This document shows, piece after piece, positions 31,097 through 40,762 of a stretch of 64,000 nt of DNA (its first letter is position 1; every line of letters starts with the position of its first letter). Under the pieces are notes generated by a model. It saw nothing but the letters and a program-made list of their open reading frames with translations. It was not told the origin of the DNA and did no database searches. The position numbers were made by a program, and so were the translations under genes. This DNA is from Flavobacteriaceae bacterium PS02334. GTDB taxonomy: Bacteria > Bacteroidota > Bacteroidia > Flavobacteriales > Flavobacteriaceae. The stretch is taken from NCBI GenBank assembly GCA_029959295.1, contig JASCOH010000008.1:62001-126000 (forward strand). Direction: 5' to 3'.

Positions 31097-33409
31097 ATGG
31101 CAGTTAAAAAAAACAATACAGCAGCGAAGGATTTCAAATATTACAACAAAAAATTCTGGAAGATTTTCTTGTATGGAATGGCCGGAATTATTTTGTTTTT
31201 CCTTTTTGCATCCTGGGGACTTTTTGGCTCGATGCCTTCTTTTGAAGAACTTGAAAATCCGGAATCCAATCTTGCGACTGAAGTAATTTCTTCTGACGGA
31301 GAAACTATCGGTAAGTTTTACAACGAAAACAGAACGGCAATTAAATATTCTGATTTGCCGAAACACTTGGTTGATGCTTTGGTTTCAACAGAAGATGAGC
31401 GTTTTTATGAGCATTCAGGAATTGACGGAAGAGGAACTTTAAGAGCCTTCAGCAGTTTTGGAACAAGCGGCGGTGCGAGTACGATTACACAGCAGTTAGC
31501 AAAACTTTTATTCCACGGAGAAGGTTCCAAATTCTTGCCTTTTCGTATGGTTCAAAAGGTAAAAGAATGGATTATCGCCATCCGTTTGGAAAGACAATAT
31601 ACAAAGCAGGAAATCATCGCCATGTATTTCAATAAGGCTGATTTTGTGAACAATGCAGTAGGAATTCGTTCTGCGGCAAAAGTATATTTCGGGAAAGAAC
31701 CTCGCGATTTAAAGATTGAAGAAGCTGCGGTTTTGGTAGGAATGCTGAAAAATCCGTCACTTTTTAATCCTATAAAAGAGAAAAGAAAACAGATGGTTTT
31801 TGACCGAAGAAATACGGTTTTAGGCCAAATGGTGAAAAACGGACATCTGGAAGAAGCGGCTAAAGAATCATTATCTAAAAAGCCATTGGTTCTTGATTAC
31901 CATCCTGAAAATCACAACGAAGGAATTGCTACTTATTTCCGTGAATATCTTCGTGATTTCATGAAAACTTGGGCAAAAGATAATCCTAAAAAAGACGGAA
32001 GCGGCGAATATGACATTTACCGCGACGGATTAAAAATCTACACAACGATTGATTCAAGAATGCAATTATATGCAGAAGAAGCGGTAACAGCTCACTTGGA
32101 AAACTTGCAAAAAGAATTTTTCAAGCAGGCAAAAACAAACAAAAATGCGCCGTTTATTAAATTATCCGATGCAGAAACTGATGCTTTGATGAGCCGCGCA
32201 AGAAAAGCTTCCGAAAGATGGAGACAAATGAGCGCCCAAGGGAAAAGTGACGATGAAATTACAAAATCTTTCAGCGTAAAAACTGACATGACCGTTTTCA
32301 CTTGGAAAGGCGAAAAAGATACGATCATGACACCAAACGATTCCATCAGATATTACAAGCATTTTCTTCAAACCGGAGTCATGGCCATGGAGCCAGAAAC
32401 GGGTCACGTAAAAGCTTGGGTTGGAGGAATCAATTACAAACATTTCCAATATGACCACGTTGGGCAAGGCGCGAGACAAGTCGGTTCAACGTTCAAGCCT
32501 TTCGTTTATGCGACGGCAATTGAGCAAAAAGGATATTCGCCATGTGATTCGATTATTGACGCGCCATACACGATTCCAAAAGGAAGACACAACGTTACTG
32601 AAACTTGGACGCCGAGAAATTCAAACGGAACTTATAAAGGAATGACCACGCTGAGTGCTGCTTTGGCGAATTCTATCAACACGGTTTCTGCGAAATTAAT
32701 TGACCAAGTTGGTCCGGATGCGGTTATTGATTTAGTGAAAAAATTAGGCGTAAATTCTAAAATTCCTTCTCAGCCCTCGATTGCTTTGGGAGCTGTTGAA
32801 ATTACTGTGGAAGACATGGTTGCTGCTTACAGTACGTTTGCAAATCAAGGCGTTTACGTGAAACCGCAGGTAATTACAAGAATTGAAGATAAAAATGGAG
32901 TGGTGCTTTTTGAAGCTGTTCCTGAATCGCATGACGTTTTGAATAAAGATATCGCTTATGCCGTGATTAAACTTTTGGAAGGCGTTACGCAATACGGTTC
33001 TGGCGGACGTTTGAGAACTGACGGAGGAGGTTTCGGCTATGAAATGATGACTGGCTATCCGTATGTTTTAAGAAATCCGATTGCAGGAAAAACAGGAACT
33101 ACGCAAAATCAATCTGATGGTTGGTTCGTAGGAATGGTTCCGAATTTAGCAACAGGAGTTTGGGTTGGAAACGAAGACCGTTCGGCTCACTTTAAAAGTA
33201 TTACTTATGGACAGGGAGCTGTAATGGCACTTCCGATTTGGGGATTATTTATGAAGAAATGTTATGCTGATAAAGAGCTGAATGTTTCTAAAGAACCTTT
33301 TGAGAGACCTAAAAATTTATCTATAAAAGTAGATTGCTGGACACCTCCAACTAAAAAAGATACGACGGCTGTTGAGCCAGAACAAAATACTGACGAATTT
33401 GATTTTTAA
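31097..33409 (+). CDS. Bifunctional penicillin-binding protein 1A
   Basis: A 770-residue class A PBP. An N-terminal membrane segment (about 25-45) is followed by the GT51 transglycosylase with the catalytic Glu in STEDERFYEHSG (about 98) and GASTITQQLAKLL. The transpeptidase has the nucleophile in STFK (about 463), SIN (about 530) and KTGTT (about 665). It polymerises and cross-links peptidoglycan in the periplasm. It is the last gene of the ricT-gldH-PBP1A unit and a terminator follows. Length and motifs are complete. Confidence 0.92.
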   Translation: MAVKKNNTAAKDFKYYNKKFWKIFLYGMAGIILFFLFASWGLFGSMPSFEELENPESNLATEVISSDGETIGKFYNENRTAIKYSDLPKHLVDALVSTEDERFYEHSGIDGRGTLRAFSSFGTSGGASTITQQLAKLLFHGEGSKFLPFRMVQKVKEWIIAIRLERQYTKQEIIAMYFNKADFVNNAVGIRSAAKVYFGKEPRDLKIEEAAVLVGMLKNPSLFNPIKEKRKQMVFDRRNTVLGQMVKNGHLEEAAKESLSKKPLVLDYHPENHNEGIATYFREYLRDFMKTWAKDNPKKDGSGEYDIYRDGLKIYTTIDSRMQLYAEEAVTAHLENLQKEFFKQAKTNKNAPFIKLSDAETDALMSRARKASERWRQMSAQGKSDDEITKSFSVKTDMTVFTWKGEKDTIMTPNDSIRYYKHFLQTGVMAMEPETGHVKAWVGGINYKHFQYDHVGQGARQVGSTFKPFVYATAIEQKGYSPCDSIIDAPYTIPKGRHNVTETWTPRNSNGTYKGMTTLSAALANSINTVSAKLIDQVGPDAVIDLVKKLGVNSKIPSQPSIALGAVEITVEDMVAAYSTFANQGVYVKPQVITRIEDKNGVVLFEAVPESHDVLNKDIAYAVIKLLEGVTQYGSGGRLRTDGGGFGYEMMTGYPYVLRNPIAGKTGTTQNQSDGWFVGMVPNLATGVWVGNEDRSAHFKSITYGQGAVMALPIWGLFMKKCYADKELNVSKEPFERPKNLSIKVDCWTPPTKKDTTAVEPEQNTDEFDF

Positions 33410-33428
33410 TCATTCCGAATTTTAATAG

Positions 33429-33454
33429 AAACGCCTTTTTTAAGGCGTTTTTTT
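33429..33454 (+). terminator. Rho-independent terminator after the PBP1A gene
   Basis: AAACGCCTT and AAGGCGTTT pair perfectly around TTTT, followed by a T-run. Confidence 0.8.
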
Positions 33455-33487
33455 ATATATTTATCCTCCAAAACAAACATTCATTAT

Positions 33488-34186
33488 ATGATTAATAAAA
33501 AAGTCGCATCGGTGAGTGATGCACTGAAAGATATTAAAGACGGGCAAACCATCATGCTCGGCGGTTTCGGACTTTGCGGCATTCCTGAAAATAGCATTGC
33601 CGAATTAGTAAAAACTGGCGTGACTGATTTGACTTGCATTTCAAACAATGCCGGAGTTGATGATTTCGGATTGGGATTATTGCTTCAAAAGCGCCAAATC
33701 AAAAAAATGATTTCTTCGTATGTCGGAGAAAATGCTGAATTCGAGCGCCAAATGCTTTCCGGAGAATTAGATGTAGAATTGACTCCGCAAGGAACTTTAG
33801 CCGAAAAATGCCGCGCCGCACAAGCCGGAATTCCTGCGTTTTTTACGCCAGCGGGTTACGGTACAGAAATAGCCGAAGGCAAAGAAGCCAGAGAATTTAA
33901 CGGAAAAATGCACATCATGGAAGAAGCTTACAAAGCTGATTTCGCCATCGTAAAAGCTTGGAAAGGCGACGAAGCTGGAAATCTAATTTTCAAAGGAACA
34001 GCTAGAAATTTCAATTCTTGTATGGCTGGCGCAGCAACTATTACTGTGGCTGAGGTAGAAGAATTAGTACCTGCAGGAAGTCTTGATCCAAATCAAATTC
34101 ATATTCCCGGAATTATGGTGCAAAGAATTTTCCAAGGAGAGAAATTTGAGAAGAGAATTGAACAACGAACCACTAGAAAAAGATAA
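33488..34186 (+). CDS. scoA: 3-oxoacid CoA-transferase subunit A
   Basis: A 232-residue CoA-transferase alpha subunit. The glycine-rich [10 protein letters not shown] (about residues 25-34) and [15 protein letters not shown] segments are typical of succinyl-CoA:3-ketoacid CoA-transferase. Together with subunit B it moves CoA between succinyl-CoA and acetoacetate in ketone-body and short-chain acid use. The B gene is normally directly next to it; here a VOC-family gene is inserted between them. There is no sign of damage. The exact acid specificity cannot be read. Confidence 0.88.
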   Translation: MINKKVASVSDALKDIKDGQTIMLGGFGLCGIPENSIAELVKTGVTDLTCISNNAGVDDFGLGLLLQKRQIKKMISSYVGENAEFERQMLSGELDVELTPQGTLAEKCRAAQAGIPAFFTPAGYGTEIAEGKEAREFNGKMHIMEEAYKADFAIVKAWKGDEAGNLIFKGTARNFNSCMAGAATITVAEVEELVPAGSLDPNQIHIPGIMVQRIFQGEKFEKRIEQRTTRKR

Positions 34187-34260
34187 ATTCGAGAATTTAT
34201 TGATTGAAAATTGAAGATTACTGCATTTAGACATTTGGTATAAACTTAAAAACAGAAATT

Positions 34261-34689
34261 ATGGCACTTATCAATCCTCATATCAATTTTAACGGAAATG
34301 CTGAAGAAGCGTTTACTTTTTACAAATCAGTATTTGGTGGCGAGTTCGCAAAGATTATACGCTTCAAAGATTTGTCAAGTCCCGAATTTACCGTGTCAGA
34401 AAGTGAAGCAAATAAGATAATGCACATTGCTTTGCCAATCGGCGTAAATATTTTGATAGGCAATGACATTCCTGAATTTATGGGAAAAGTGAGTGAAAAT
34501 GAAAACAGGTCTAAAATCTCAATCATCGCGCAAAGCCGTGAAGAAGCCGATAAAATATTCGTCGGACTCTCTGCAGGCGGTACCATTGAAATGCCGATGA
34601 GCGACAGTCCGTGGGGTTCTTATTTTGGGATGTTCAGAGACAAATACGGAATCGAATGGATGGTGGATTTTGACACAACCAAAGCTTAA
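34261..34689 (+). CDS. VOC family protein (PhnB-like)
   Basis: A 142-residue vicinal-oxygen-chelate protein with the PhnB-type start INPHINFNGNAEEAFTFYKSVFGGE and end WGSYFGMFRDKYGIEWMVDF. The fold hosts glyoxalases, dioxygenases and resistance proteins; the metal ligands of PhnB-like members are poorly defined, so no activity is claimed. It lies between the two subunits of the CoA-transferase, 74 bp after one and 53 bp before the other, all on the same strand, so it is probably co-transcribed with them. Confidence 0.85.
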   Translation: MALINPHINFNGNAEEAFTFYKSVFGGEFAKIIRFKDLSSPEFTVSESEANKIMHIALPIGVNILIGNDIPEFMGKVSENENRSKISIIAQSREEADKIFVGLSAGGTIEMPMSDSPWGSYFGMFRDKYGIEWMVDFDTTKA

Positions 34690-34742
34690 CCATCAGATTT
34701 GGCAAAAAGCAATGCCATTTCAAATTATCAAACTATTAAATT

Positions 34743-35399
34743 ATGTTATCAAAAGAAGATATTGCAAAAAGAATAGCAAAAGAAGTCAAAGACAAGTATT
34801 TCGTGAATCTCGGGATCGGAATTCCGACTTTGGTTGCCAATTATGTTCGTGAAGATATTTCGGTAGAATTCCAAAGTGAAAATGGAGTACTTGGAATGGG
34901 TCCGTTTCCTTTCGAAGGAGAAGAAGATGCCGACGTAATCAATGCCGGAAAACAAACGATTACAACGCTTCCTGGAGCGAGTTTCTTTGATTCTGCATTT
35001 AGTTTCGGAATGATTCGCAGCCAGAAAGTAGATTTGACCATTCTTGGAGCTATGGAAGTTGCCGAAAACGGTGACATCGCCAACTGGAAAATCCCAGGAA
35101 AGATGGTAAAAGGAATGGGGGGCGCGATGGATTTGGTTGCTTCTGCAGAAAATATTATCGTAGCAATGATGCACGTCAACAAGGCCGGAGAATCGAAACT
35201 TTTGAAAAGATGTTCTTTGCCATTGACTGGCGTTGGATGCGTGAAAAAAGTGGTTACGGAATTGGCTGTTTTGGAAATCGTTCCTGAAGGTTTCAAGCTT
35301 TTGGAAAGAGCTCCCGGAGTTTCAGTAGAAGAAATTATAAAAGCAACAGAAGGAAATTTGATTATTGAAGGAGAAATTCCGGAGATGATTATTAACTAA
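34743..35399 (+). CDS. scoB: 3-oxoacid CoA-transferase subunit B
   Basis: A 218-residue CoA-transferase beta subunit. The catalytic Glu is in SENGVLGMG (about residues 46-54), which forms the glutamyl-CoA intermediate; LGIGIPTLVANYV and DSAFSFGMIRSQKVDLTILGAMEV are also typical. It completes the enzyme made by the gene at 33488. Start ATG 34743 gives the family N-terminus DIAKRIAKEV. A perfect bidirectional terminator follows. Confidence 0.9.
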   Translation: MLSKEDIAKRIAKEVKDKYFVNLGIGIPTLVANYVREDISVEFQSENGVLGMGPFPFEGEEDADVINAGKQTITTLPGASFFDSAFSFGMIRSQKVDLTILGAMEVAENGDIANWKIPGKMVKGMGGAMDLVASAENIIVAMMHVNKAGESKLLKRCSLPLTGVGCVKKVVTELAVLEIVPEGFKLLERAPGVSVEEIIKATEGNLIIEGEIPEMIIN

Positions 35400-35407
35400 A
35401 TTATAAA

Positions 35408-35443
35408 AAAATAGAGGAATGCCATTTGGTAATCCTCTATTTT
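35408..35443. terminator. Bidirectional terminator between scoB and the convergent gene
   Basis: AAAATAGAGGA and TCCTCTATTTT form a perfect 11-bp stem with a 14-nt loop, A-rich before and T-rich after. Confidence 0.75.
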
Positions 35444-35458
35444 AATTTTGGAAACGTT

Positions 35459-35851
35459 TTATTTTTTGTTTAAATATTCCAACAAAACCTCATTAGCATT
35501 CCCAAAAGTAGGAGCTTGATCGGTAAAACTAACCGCCTTTTTTTTGTTCAATTTATAAGTCAGATCAAATTCGGTAGTAAATAAAATTACCGATAAAAAC
35601 GGATTGTTGACAAACGGAAGCAAACGGTCAAAAGCACTGTCAATAGAATGTATTTCAAATAATTCTTCCTGTTGAAATCGGAATTTCAGTTCTAATTTCA
35701 ATTCATTTTCTTCTAAAACAGGACGAATAAAAATATTTTTCAATTCAGTTTTTCCAATGGTCTTAGCAAACGTAAGTTTAGCAAAAGTTCCGTCAGAAAG
35801 ACTCGTTTTGAATTTGTCATAGAATTCAGAGAAAGTAGCGGTAAACAGCAT
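35459..35851 (-). CDS. Hypothetical protein, 130 residues
   Basis: A conserved-looking soluble protein (FKTSLSDGTFAKLTFAKTIGKTELKNIFIRPV near the start, FDLTYKLNKKKAVSFTDQAP near the end). The SDGTFxKLTFxK...LKNIFIRPV pattern recalls the start of a group of uncharacterised flavobacterial proteins, but I cannot name a family. No signal peptide or membrane segment. It lies 19 bp upstream-of-strand from the lipoprotein gene and may share its transcript. Confidence 0.6.
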   Translation of the reverse strand: MLFTATFSEFYDKFKTSLSDGTFAKLTFAKTIGKTELKNIFIRPVLEENELKLELKFRFQQEELFEIHSIDSAFDRLLPFVNNPFLSVILFTTEFDLTYKLNKKKAVSFTDQAPTFGNANEVLLEYLNKK

Positions 35852-35870
35852 ATTTTAGTTTTTTAATATA

Positions 35871-36623
35871 TTATTTTACTTCGAAATACTTTTTCTCCGT
35901 AATTTTTTCTTCCCTATAAATCTTGCCTTTTGGCGTAAGCAGTTTTTTTTTCCATCGATTGTTTTCAATGAAATTATACGTTGAATCAGCATAGGAAACA
36001 AGCACATTTCCATCGCCATTTTCAGTAATTGCATCTTCTGGAGAGGCTTCCACACTGCGGCTGACGAACGAAATTATTTTGCCGTTTGAAGATTTCGGAA
36101 TAAAATCCATGTAATTTCCAAAACCGCTGTCCAGCATTGAATCCCATGTTTGAATTAATTGCGCACCATTTTCTGATAAATAAAAAAGTGCTTTTTTATG
36201 AGAATAACCGCAAGCTGCATAACCATTGCCAATTATTAAAAAACATTTGTTTGATTGGTCTGTTTCCTCTCCTAAGCTTTGATTAAAATACCATTCGCCT
36301 TGTGTTTCGCGGTATTCTATCTGTATTGGATGCGAATCTATTTTTTTGCCATTTCTATAAAAATCAATCGTGTAAAATCCAGTAGTAATGCTGTCTTTAT
36401 CAAGGGTTTTTCTTAAATTAACAATTTTTACTTCATTCGGAAAATTACCATTCGGAATAGCTTCTAAATCAAATTTATCTATGATTTTTTCTTTTGGAGA
36501 TTCTTCTACGTCGTTTGTTTTAGATTCAGAAGTTTCGGCTATGGCAACTATTTCTTCATTTTTTTCTGCTTTTTTATCAGTACAAGAAAAGCAGAAAATC
36601 AATAATAATAGATAGTATTTCAT
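35871..36623 (-). CDS. Hypothetical lipoprotein
   Basis: A 250-residue protein with a short signal peptide and lipobox ending in C14 (IFCFSC). A Glu/Ser-rich linker follows, then a beta-rich domain (NGNFPNEVKIVNLRKTLDKDS, FYTIDFYRNGKKID, GEWYFNQS). No family is recognised. It probably sits in the periplasm or outer membrane. It is followed on the same strand by another small gene and lies 17 bp from mfd. Confidence 0.65.
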   Translation of the reverse strand: MKYYLLLLIFCFSCTDKKAEKNEEIVAIAETSESKTNDVEESPKEKIIDKFDLEAIPNGNFPNEVKIVNLRKTLDKDSITTGFYTIDFYRNGKKIDSHPIQIEYRETQGEWYFNQSLGEETDQSNKCFLIIGNGYAACGYSHKKALFYLSENGAQLIQTWDSMLDSGFGNYMDFIPKSSNGKIISFVSRSVEASPEDAITENGDGNVLVSYADSTYNFIENNRWKKKLLTPKGKIYREEKITEKKYFEVK

Positions 36624-36640
36624 ATAAAATTCTTTAGTTT

Positions 36641-39600
36641 CTAAATCATTTCCATCAACTCCAAAGCTTTTTTCACTGACTTTACATTCTCAAAAGTAAG
36701 CAATAATCGCAAGCCGTTTTTGGTTTCTTTTTCCTTCATCTTGCACAGATTTCCATTGCGTTGTACAAACTGTAAAACCTTGTGAAATTGGTTCGAAGTA
36801 TAATACGCCGATTGCTGGTCAGACACAAAATAAGCCACCATTTTTCCTTGTTTCAAGACTAATTTTTCAATTCCCAAACTTGTTGCAACCCACTTGATTC
36901 TGATGCTGTTTAAAAGCGCAATCGCCTGTTTTGGCAAAGGTCCGAAACGGTCAATCAGTTTATTTTCATAAGCCACAATGTCTTCCTCATTTTTCAAAAG
37001 ACTCAATTCATTGTACAAATTCAATCGCTCAGAAACGTTATTTATATATTCATCCGGGAACAATAATTCAAAGTCAGAATCAATCTGGATGTCCTTCACA
37101 TAATCTTTCGGAGGCGCATTTTCGTCTTCTTCGTATAAATCTTTGAACTCATTTTCCTTCAATTCCTCGATGGCTTCGTTCATGATTTTCTGGTAGGTTT
37201 CAAACCCGATTTCATTAATGAATCCGCTTTGTTCACCTCCTAATAAATCTCCTGCACCGCGAATTTCCAAGTCTTTCATGGCGATGTTGAAACCGCTTCC
37301 GAGTTCGCTGAATTGTTCTAAAGCTTGGATTCTTTTTCGCGCATCATCCGTCATCACAGAATAAGGCGGGGTGATGAAATAGCAGAACGCTTTTTTATTG
37401 CTTCGTCCCACACGGCCACGCATTTGGTGCAAGTCTGAAAGTCCGAAATTATTGGCATTATTGATAAAAATCGTATTCGCATTCGGAACGTCAAGACCAC
37501 TTTCAATAATTGTCGTGGCCACCAAAACGTCAAAATCACCGCTCATGAAAGCAAGCATCAGTTCTTCTAATTTCTTGCCGTCCATTTGGCCATGGCCTAT
37601 TCCAACTCGCGCTCCGGGAACCAAGCGCTGAATCATTCCGGCGATTTCCTTGATGTTTTCAATTCGGTTATTGATGAAGAAAACTTGTCCGTTTCTTTGT
37701 ATTTCATAAGAAATGGCATCGCGAATCAGCTCTTCGTTAAAACCTACGACCTGCGTTTCAATCGGATAGCGATTTGGCGGAGGCGTTGTAATTACAGATA
37801 AATCGCGCGCTGCCATCAACGAAAACTGCAACGTCCTCGGAATTGGCGTAGCCGTCAAAGTCAGCGTGTCGATGTTTGCGGCAATCGTTTTTAATTTGTC
37901 TTTTACGTTCACGCCAAATTTCTGCTCTTCATCGACAATCAGCAATCCCAAGTCCTTAAAAACCACATTTTTATTGACCAATTGGTGTGTTCCGATGATG
38001 ATGTCTAATTTTCCTTCGGCCAATTGTTTCAGGGTTTCTGCTTTTTGTTTTGCCGTTCTGAAACGGTTCAAATAGCCAACAGAAACGGGCATTTCTTTCA
38101 AACGTTCGGTAAAAGTTTTATGGTGCTGAAAAGCCAAAATCGTCGTCGGAACTAAGATTGCAACCTGTTTTCCATTATCGACAGCTTTAAAAGCCGCACG
38201 AATCGCAACCTCTGTTTTTCCAAAACCAACGTCGCCACAAACTAGTCGGTCCATCGGGCGCTCGCTTTCCATATCGGCTTTTACATCTTGCGTTGCCTTG
38301 AACTGGTCTGGCGTATCTTCATAAATGAACGAGCTTTCCAATTCGGCCTGCAAATAACTATCCGGATCATATTTAAAGCCTTTTTCCAACCTTCGCTTTG
38401 CGTATAATTGAATCAAATTGAAGGCAATATGTTTGACTCTCGCTTTGGTTTTCTGCTTTAAAACTTTCCAAGCATTGGAACCTAATTTGTATATTTTTGG
38501 AGGAGAACCGTCTTTTCCATTGAACTTTGAAATCTTGTGAAGCGAGTGAATGCTGACGTAAACAATGTCATTGTCGGCATAAACCAATTTTATCGCTTCC
38601 TGCGTTTTGTTTTCGACTTGAATTTTCTGCAAGCCTCCAAATCGCCCGATTCCGTGGTCAATGTGCGTTACATAATCGCCAACGGAAAGCGTATTCAGTT
38701 CTTTTAAAGTAATCGTCTGCTTTTTTGAATAGCCGTTTTTGATGCTAAATTTATGGTAGCGTTCAAAAATCTGGTGATCAGTATAACAAGCAATTTGGTA
38801 TTCCTCATCAATAAATCCTTGGAACAACGGAAAAACTACCGTGTGATATTGCTTTCGGATATCCTCGCTATTGGCTTCATCCAAAGAAGAAAAAATATCA
38901 TGGAAACGCTTCGCTTGCTGTTCATTGGAACAAAAAATATAATTTTTATAGCCGTTGAAATGGTTGTCGTTCAAATTGTTTAACAGTAAATCAAACTGCT
39001 TGTTGAACGAAGGCTGTGGCTGGACGTGAAATTCAAAAGTTTTCTGCGTTCTGTAAGTCGCTTTTGAACCCATTTCCACTACCGTAAAATCTAATGATTT
39101 CTTAATAAAAGCTTCTTGATTCAAGAATAATTCTTCTGGAGCAACGTGTTTTACCGTGGCATCCATTGTACCAAAAACCTCTGTGGCTCTGTTGAAAAGC
39201 TGGTCTAATTTCGAGAAAAGCAAATCGGTATTTTGAATAAACAAAACCGTCTTTTCATTGATGTAATTTAAAAAACTCTCTCGATTTTCTTGGAAGAATT
39301 TATTTTCTACGTTGGGAATAATCGTAATCTTCTTTTGCTTTTCAATCGAAAGCTGGGTTTCCACGTCGAAAGTTCGAATGCTGTCGATTTCATTTCCGAA
39401 GAATTCAATACGAAACGGATTTTCATTGGAAAAAGAAAAGACATCTAAAATTCCTCCACGAACCGAGAATTCTCCTGGCTCGGTAATAAAATCTACGCGC
39501 TTGAATTCATATTCGAACAAAACTTCATTGACAAAATCGATAGAAATCTGGTCGCCGATGGCAATTTTCAAAGTGTTTTTGTCTAATTCTTTTCGGGTCA

Positions 39601-39994
39601 CGACTTTTTCAAAAAGCGCTTCGGGATAAGTGACAATTACGGCTGGTCTTTTTCTAGAATTTATACGATTTAAAACTTCTGCGCGAAGCAAAACGCTCGC
39701 ATTGTCAGTATCTTCGATCTGGTAAGGACGACGGTAAGAACCTGGATAAAAAAGCACATCTTCCTCGCCGATAATTTGTTCAAGATCGTTCAAATAATAA
39801 GCGGCTTCCTCTTTATCCTGTAAAATTAAAAGATAGGGGAGATCGCTTTTTTCAAAGAGAGAAGCGACAACAAACGACATTGAAGAGCCAACTAATCCCT
39901 TTAAATGCAATTTGTTTTCTCTGACAGCAATGCTTTCGGCGATTTGTTTAATCTTAACGGAATTTCCGTAGGTATTTAAAATTGGTGGTTTCAA
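36641..39994 (-). CDS. mfd: Transcription-repair coupling factor Mfd
   Basis: A 1117-residue Mfd. The UvrB-like N-terminal part contains EPGEFSVRGGILDVFS; the RNA-polymerase-interacting Tudor-like domain has GDYVTHIDHGIGRFGG (about 440); the translocase has Walker A GDVGFGKTE (about 584), DEEQKFG (about 686), a TATPIPRTL motif III and RVGRSNKKAFCYF motif VI. It dislodges stalled RNA polymerase and recruits the nucleotide excision repair enzymes. Length and all motifs are normal. Small lipoprotein genes flank it on the same strand, with gaps of 15-17 bp, so they may be one transcript. Confidence 0.95.
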   Translation of the reverse strand: MKPPILNTYGNSVKIKQIAESIAVRENKLHLKGLVGSSMSFVVASLFEKSDLPYLLILQDKEEAAYYLNDLEQIIGEEDVLFYPGSYRRPYQIEDTDNASVLLRAEVLNRINSRKRPAVIVTYPEALFEKVVTRKELDKNTLKIAIGDQISIDFVNEVLFEYEFKRVDFITEPGEFSVRGGILDVFSFSNENPFRIEFFGNEIDSIRTFDVETQLSIEKQKKITIIPNVENKFFQENRESFLNYINEKTVLFIQNTDLLFSKLDQLFNRATEVFGTMDATVKHVAPEELFLNQEAFIKKSLDFTVVEMGSKATYRTQKTFEFHVQPQPSFNKQFDLLLNNLNDNHFNGYKNYIFCSNEQQAKRFHDIFSSLDEANSEDIRKQYHTVVFPLFQGFIDEEYQIACYTDHQIFERYHKFSIKNGYSKKQTITLKELNTLSVGDYVTHIDHGIGRFGGLQKIQVENKTQEAIKLVYADNDIVYVSIHSLHKISKFNGKDGSPPKIYKLGSNAWKVLKQKTKARVKHIAFNLIQLYAKRRLEKGFKYDPDSYLQAELESSFIYEDTPDQFKATQDVKADMESERPMDRLVCGDVGFGKTEVAIRAAFKAVDNGKQVAILVPTTILAFQHHKTFTERLKEMPVSVGYLNRFRTAKQKAETLKQLAEGKLDIIIGTHQLVNKNVVFKDLGLLIVDEEQKFGVNVKDKLKTIAANIDTLTLTATPIPRTLQFSLMAARDLSVITTPPPNRYPIETQVVGFNEELIRDAISYEIQRNGQVFFINNRIENIKEIAGMIQRLVPGARVGIGHGQMDGKKLEELMLAFMSGDFDVLVATTIIESGLDVPNANTIFINNANNFGLSDLHQMRGRVGRSNKKAFCYFITPPYSVMTDDARKRIQALEQFSELGSGFNIAMKDLEIRGAGDLLGGEQSGFINEIGFETYQKIMNEAIEELKENEFKDLYEEDENAPPKDYVKDIQIDSDFELLFPDEYINNVSERLNLYNELSLLKNEEDIVAYENKLIDRFGPLPKQAIALLNSIRIKWVATSLGIEKLVLKQGKMVAYFVSDQQSAYYTSNQFHKVLQFVQRNGNLCKMKEKETKNGLRLLLTFENVKSVKKALELMEMI

Positions 39995-40009
39995 ATTTTT
40001 TGTATGGAA

Positions 40010-40651
40010 TTATTGTTGGGCTTTCGGATTTTGATTTGGGTCAAATTGTTGCTGTCCAGAAGTTGAATTTGGAAGTTTCGAAGTTGGACTTTTAATAGAA
40101 TCTTTGCCTAAAGAACGCAACATTTCTGCTTCGCCTTCTTCTAACCTGATCTGGCTGACTTTGACTAATTTGGACATCTGGGTTTGCAAAGAAGCTAGTT
40201 CTGAGTTTACTTCTGGAATCAAACGCAATACTTTTTGCTCCTGAATTCGATCTAAATTGATATATAAATCTAAGGATTTTATTTTAGTAGATAAAGTCAT
40301 AATTCGAGCCCTAATCTCAGGCTTGTCAAATTGCGCTGGAATATTATTACTCAAATCAGTCACTTTTTTAGAAAGTGTTTTTGATTTTTGCTGAAAAGCG
40401 CCAATAGAACTTTTAGGTTTTTGATCTAGTTCAGTCATAAATAAACGCCATTCCGACCAATTGTTGATGATTTTTTGCACATCAGGATTTAAAGGCTGTG
40501 GATTGAAATCCCAAGCTTTATTGATGTTCGCAAAAATTTCTTCATTTTTTTTATCGTTTTTGGCATTGGCTTGAAGCCTTGATTCGCTGTCATCTTTGCA
40601 GGAATTCAAAGCGAATATAAAAAGGAAGAAAGATACTATCTTAAGTTTCAT
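40010..40651 (-). CDS. Hypothetical lipoprotein, helical
   Basis: A 213-residue protein with a lipobox ending in C18 (ALNSC). The mature part is mostly helical, with a WDFNPQPLNPDVQKIINNWSEW segment and heptad-like stretches, and ends in a Pro/Gln/Asn-rich tail. No family is recognised. It directly precedes mfd on the same strand (15 bp gap). Confidence 0.6.
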   Translation of the reverse strand: MKLKIVSFFLFIFALNSCKDDSESRLQANAKNDKKNEEIFANINKAWDFNPQPLNPDVQKIINNWSEWRLFMTELDQKPKSSIGAFQQKSKTLSKKVTDLSNNIPAQFDKPEIRARIMTLSTKIKSLDLYINLDRIQEQKVLRLIPEVNSELASLQTQMSKLVKVSQIRLEEGEAEMLRSLGKDSIKSPTSKLPNSTSGQQQFDPNQNPKAQQ

Positions 40652-40733
40652 AATAACGGATTATGTAGCAAATTTACAAATGTTATCAGAACTTTCTAGG
40701 CATTGTTTTTTTTATAAACTAATGATAATAAAA

Positions 40734-40755
40734 AAGCCCTGAATTAACAGGGCTT
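40734..40755 (-). terminator. Rho-independent terminator after the M43 protease gene
   Basis: AAGCCCTG and CAGGGCTT pair perfectly around a 6-nt loop and are followed by TTTTTT on the minus strand. Confidence 0.75.
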
Positions 40756-40762
40756 CGATTGG

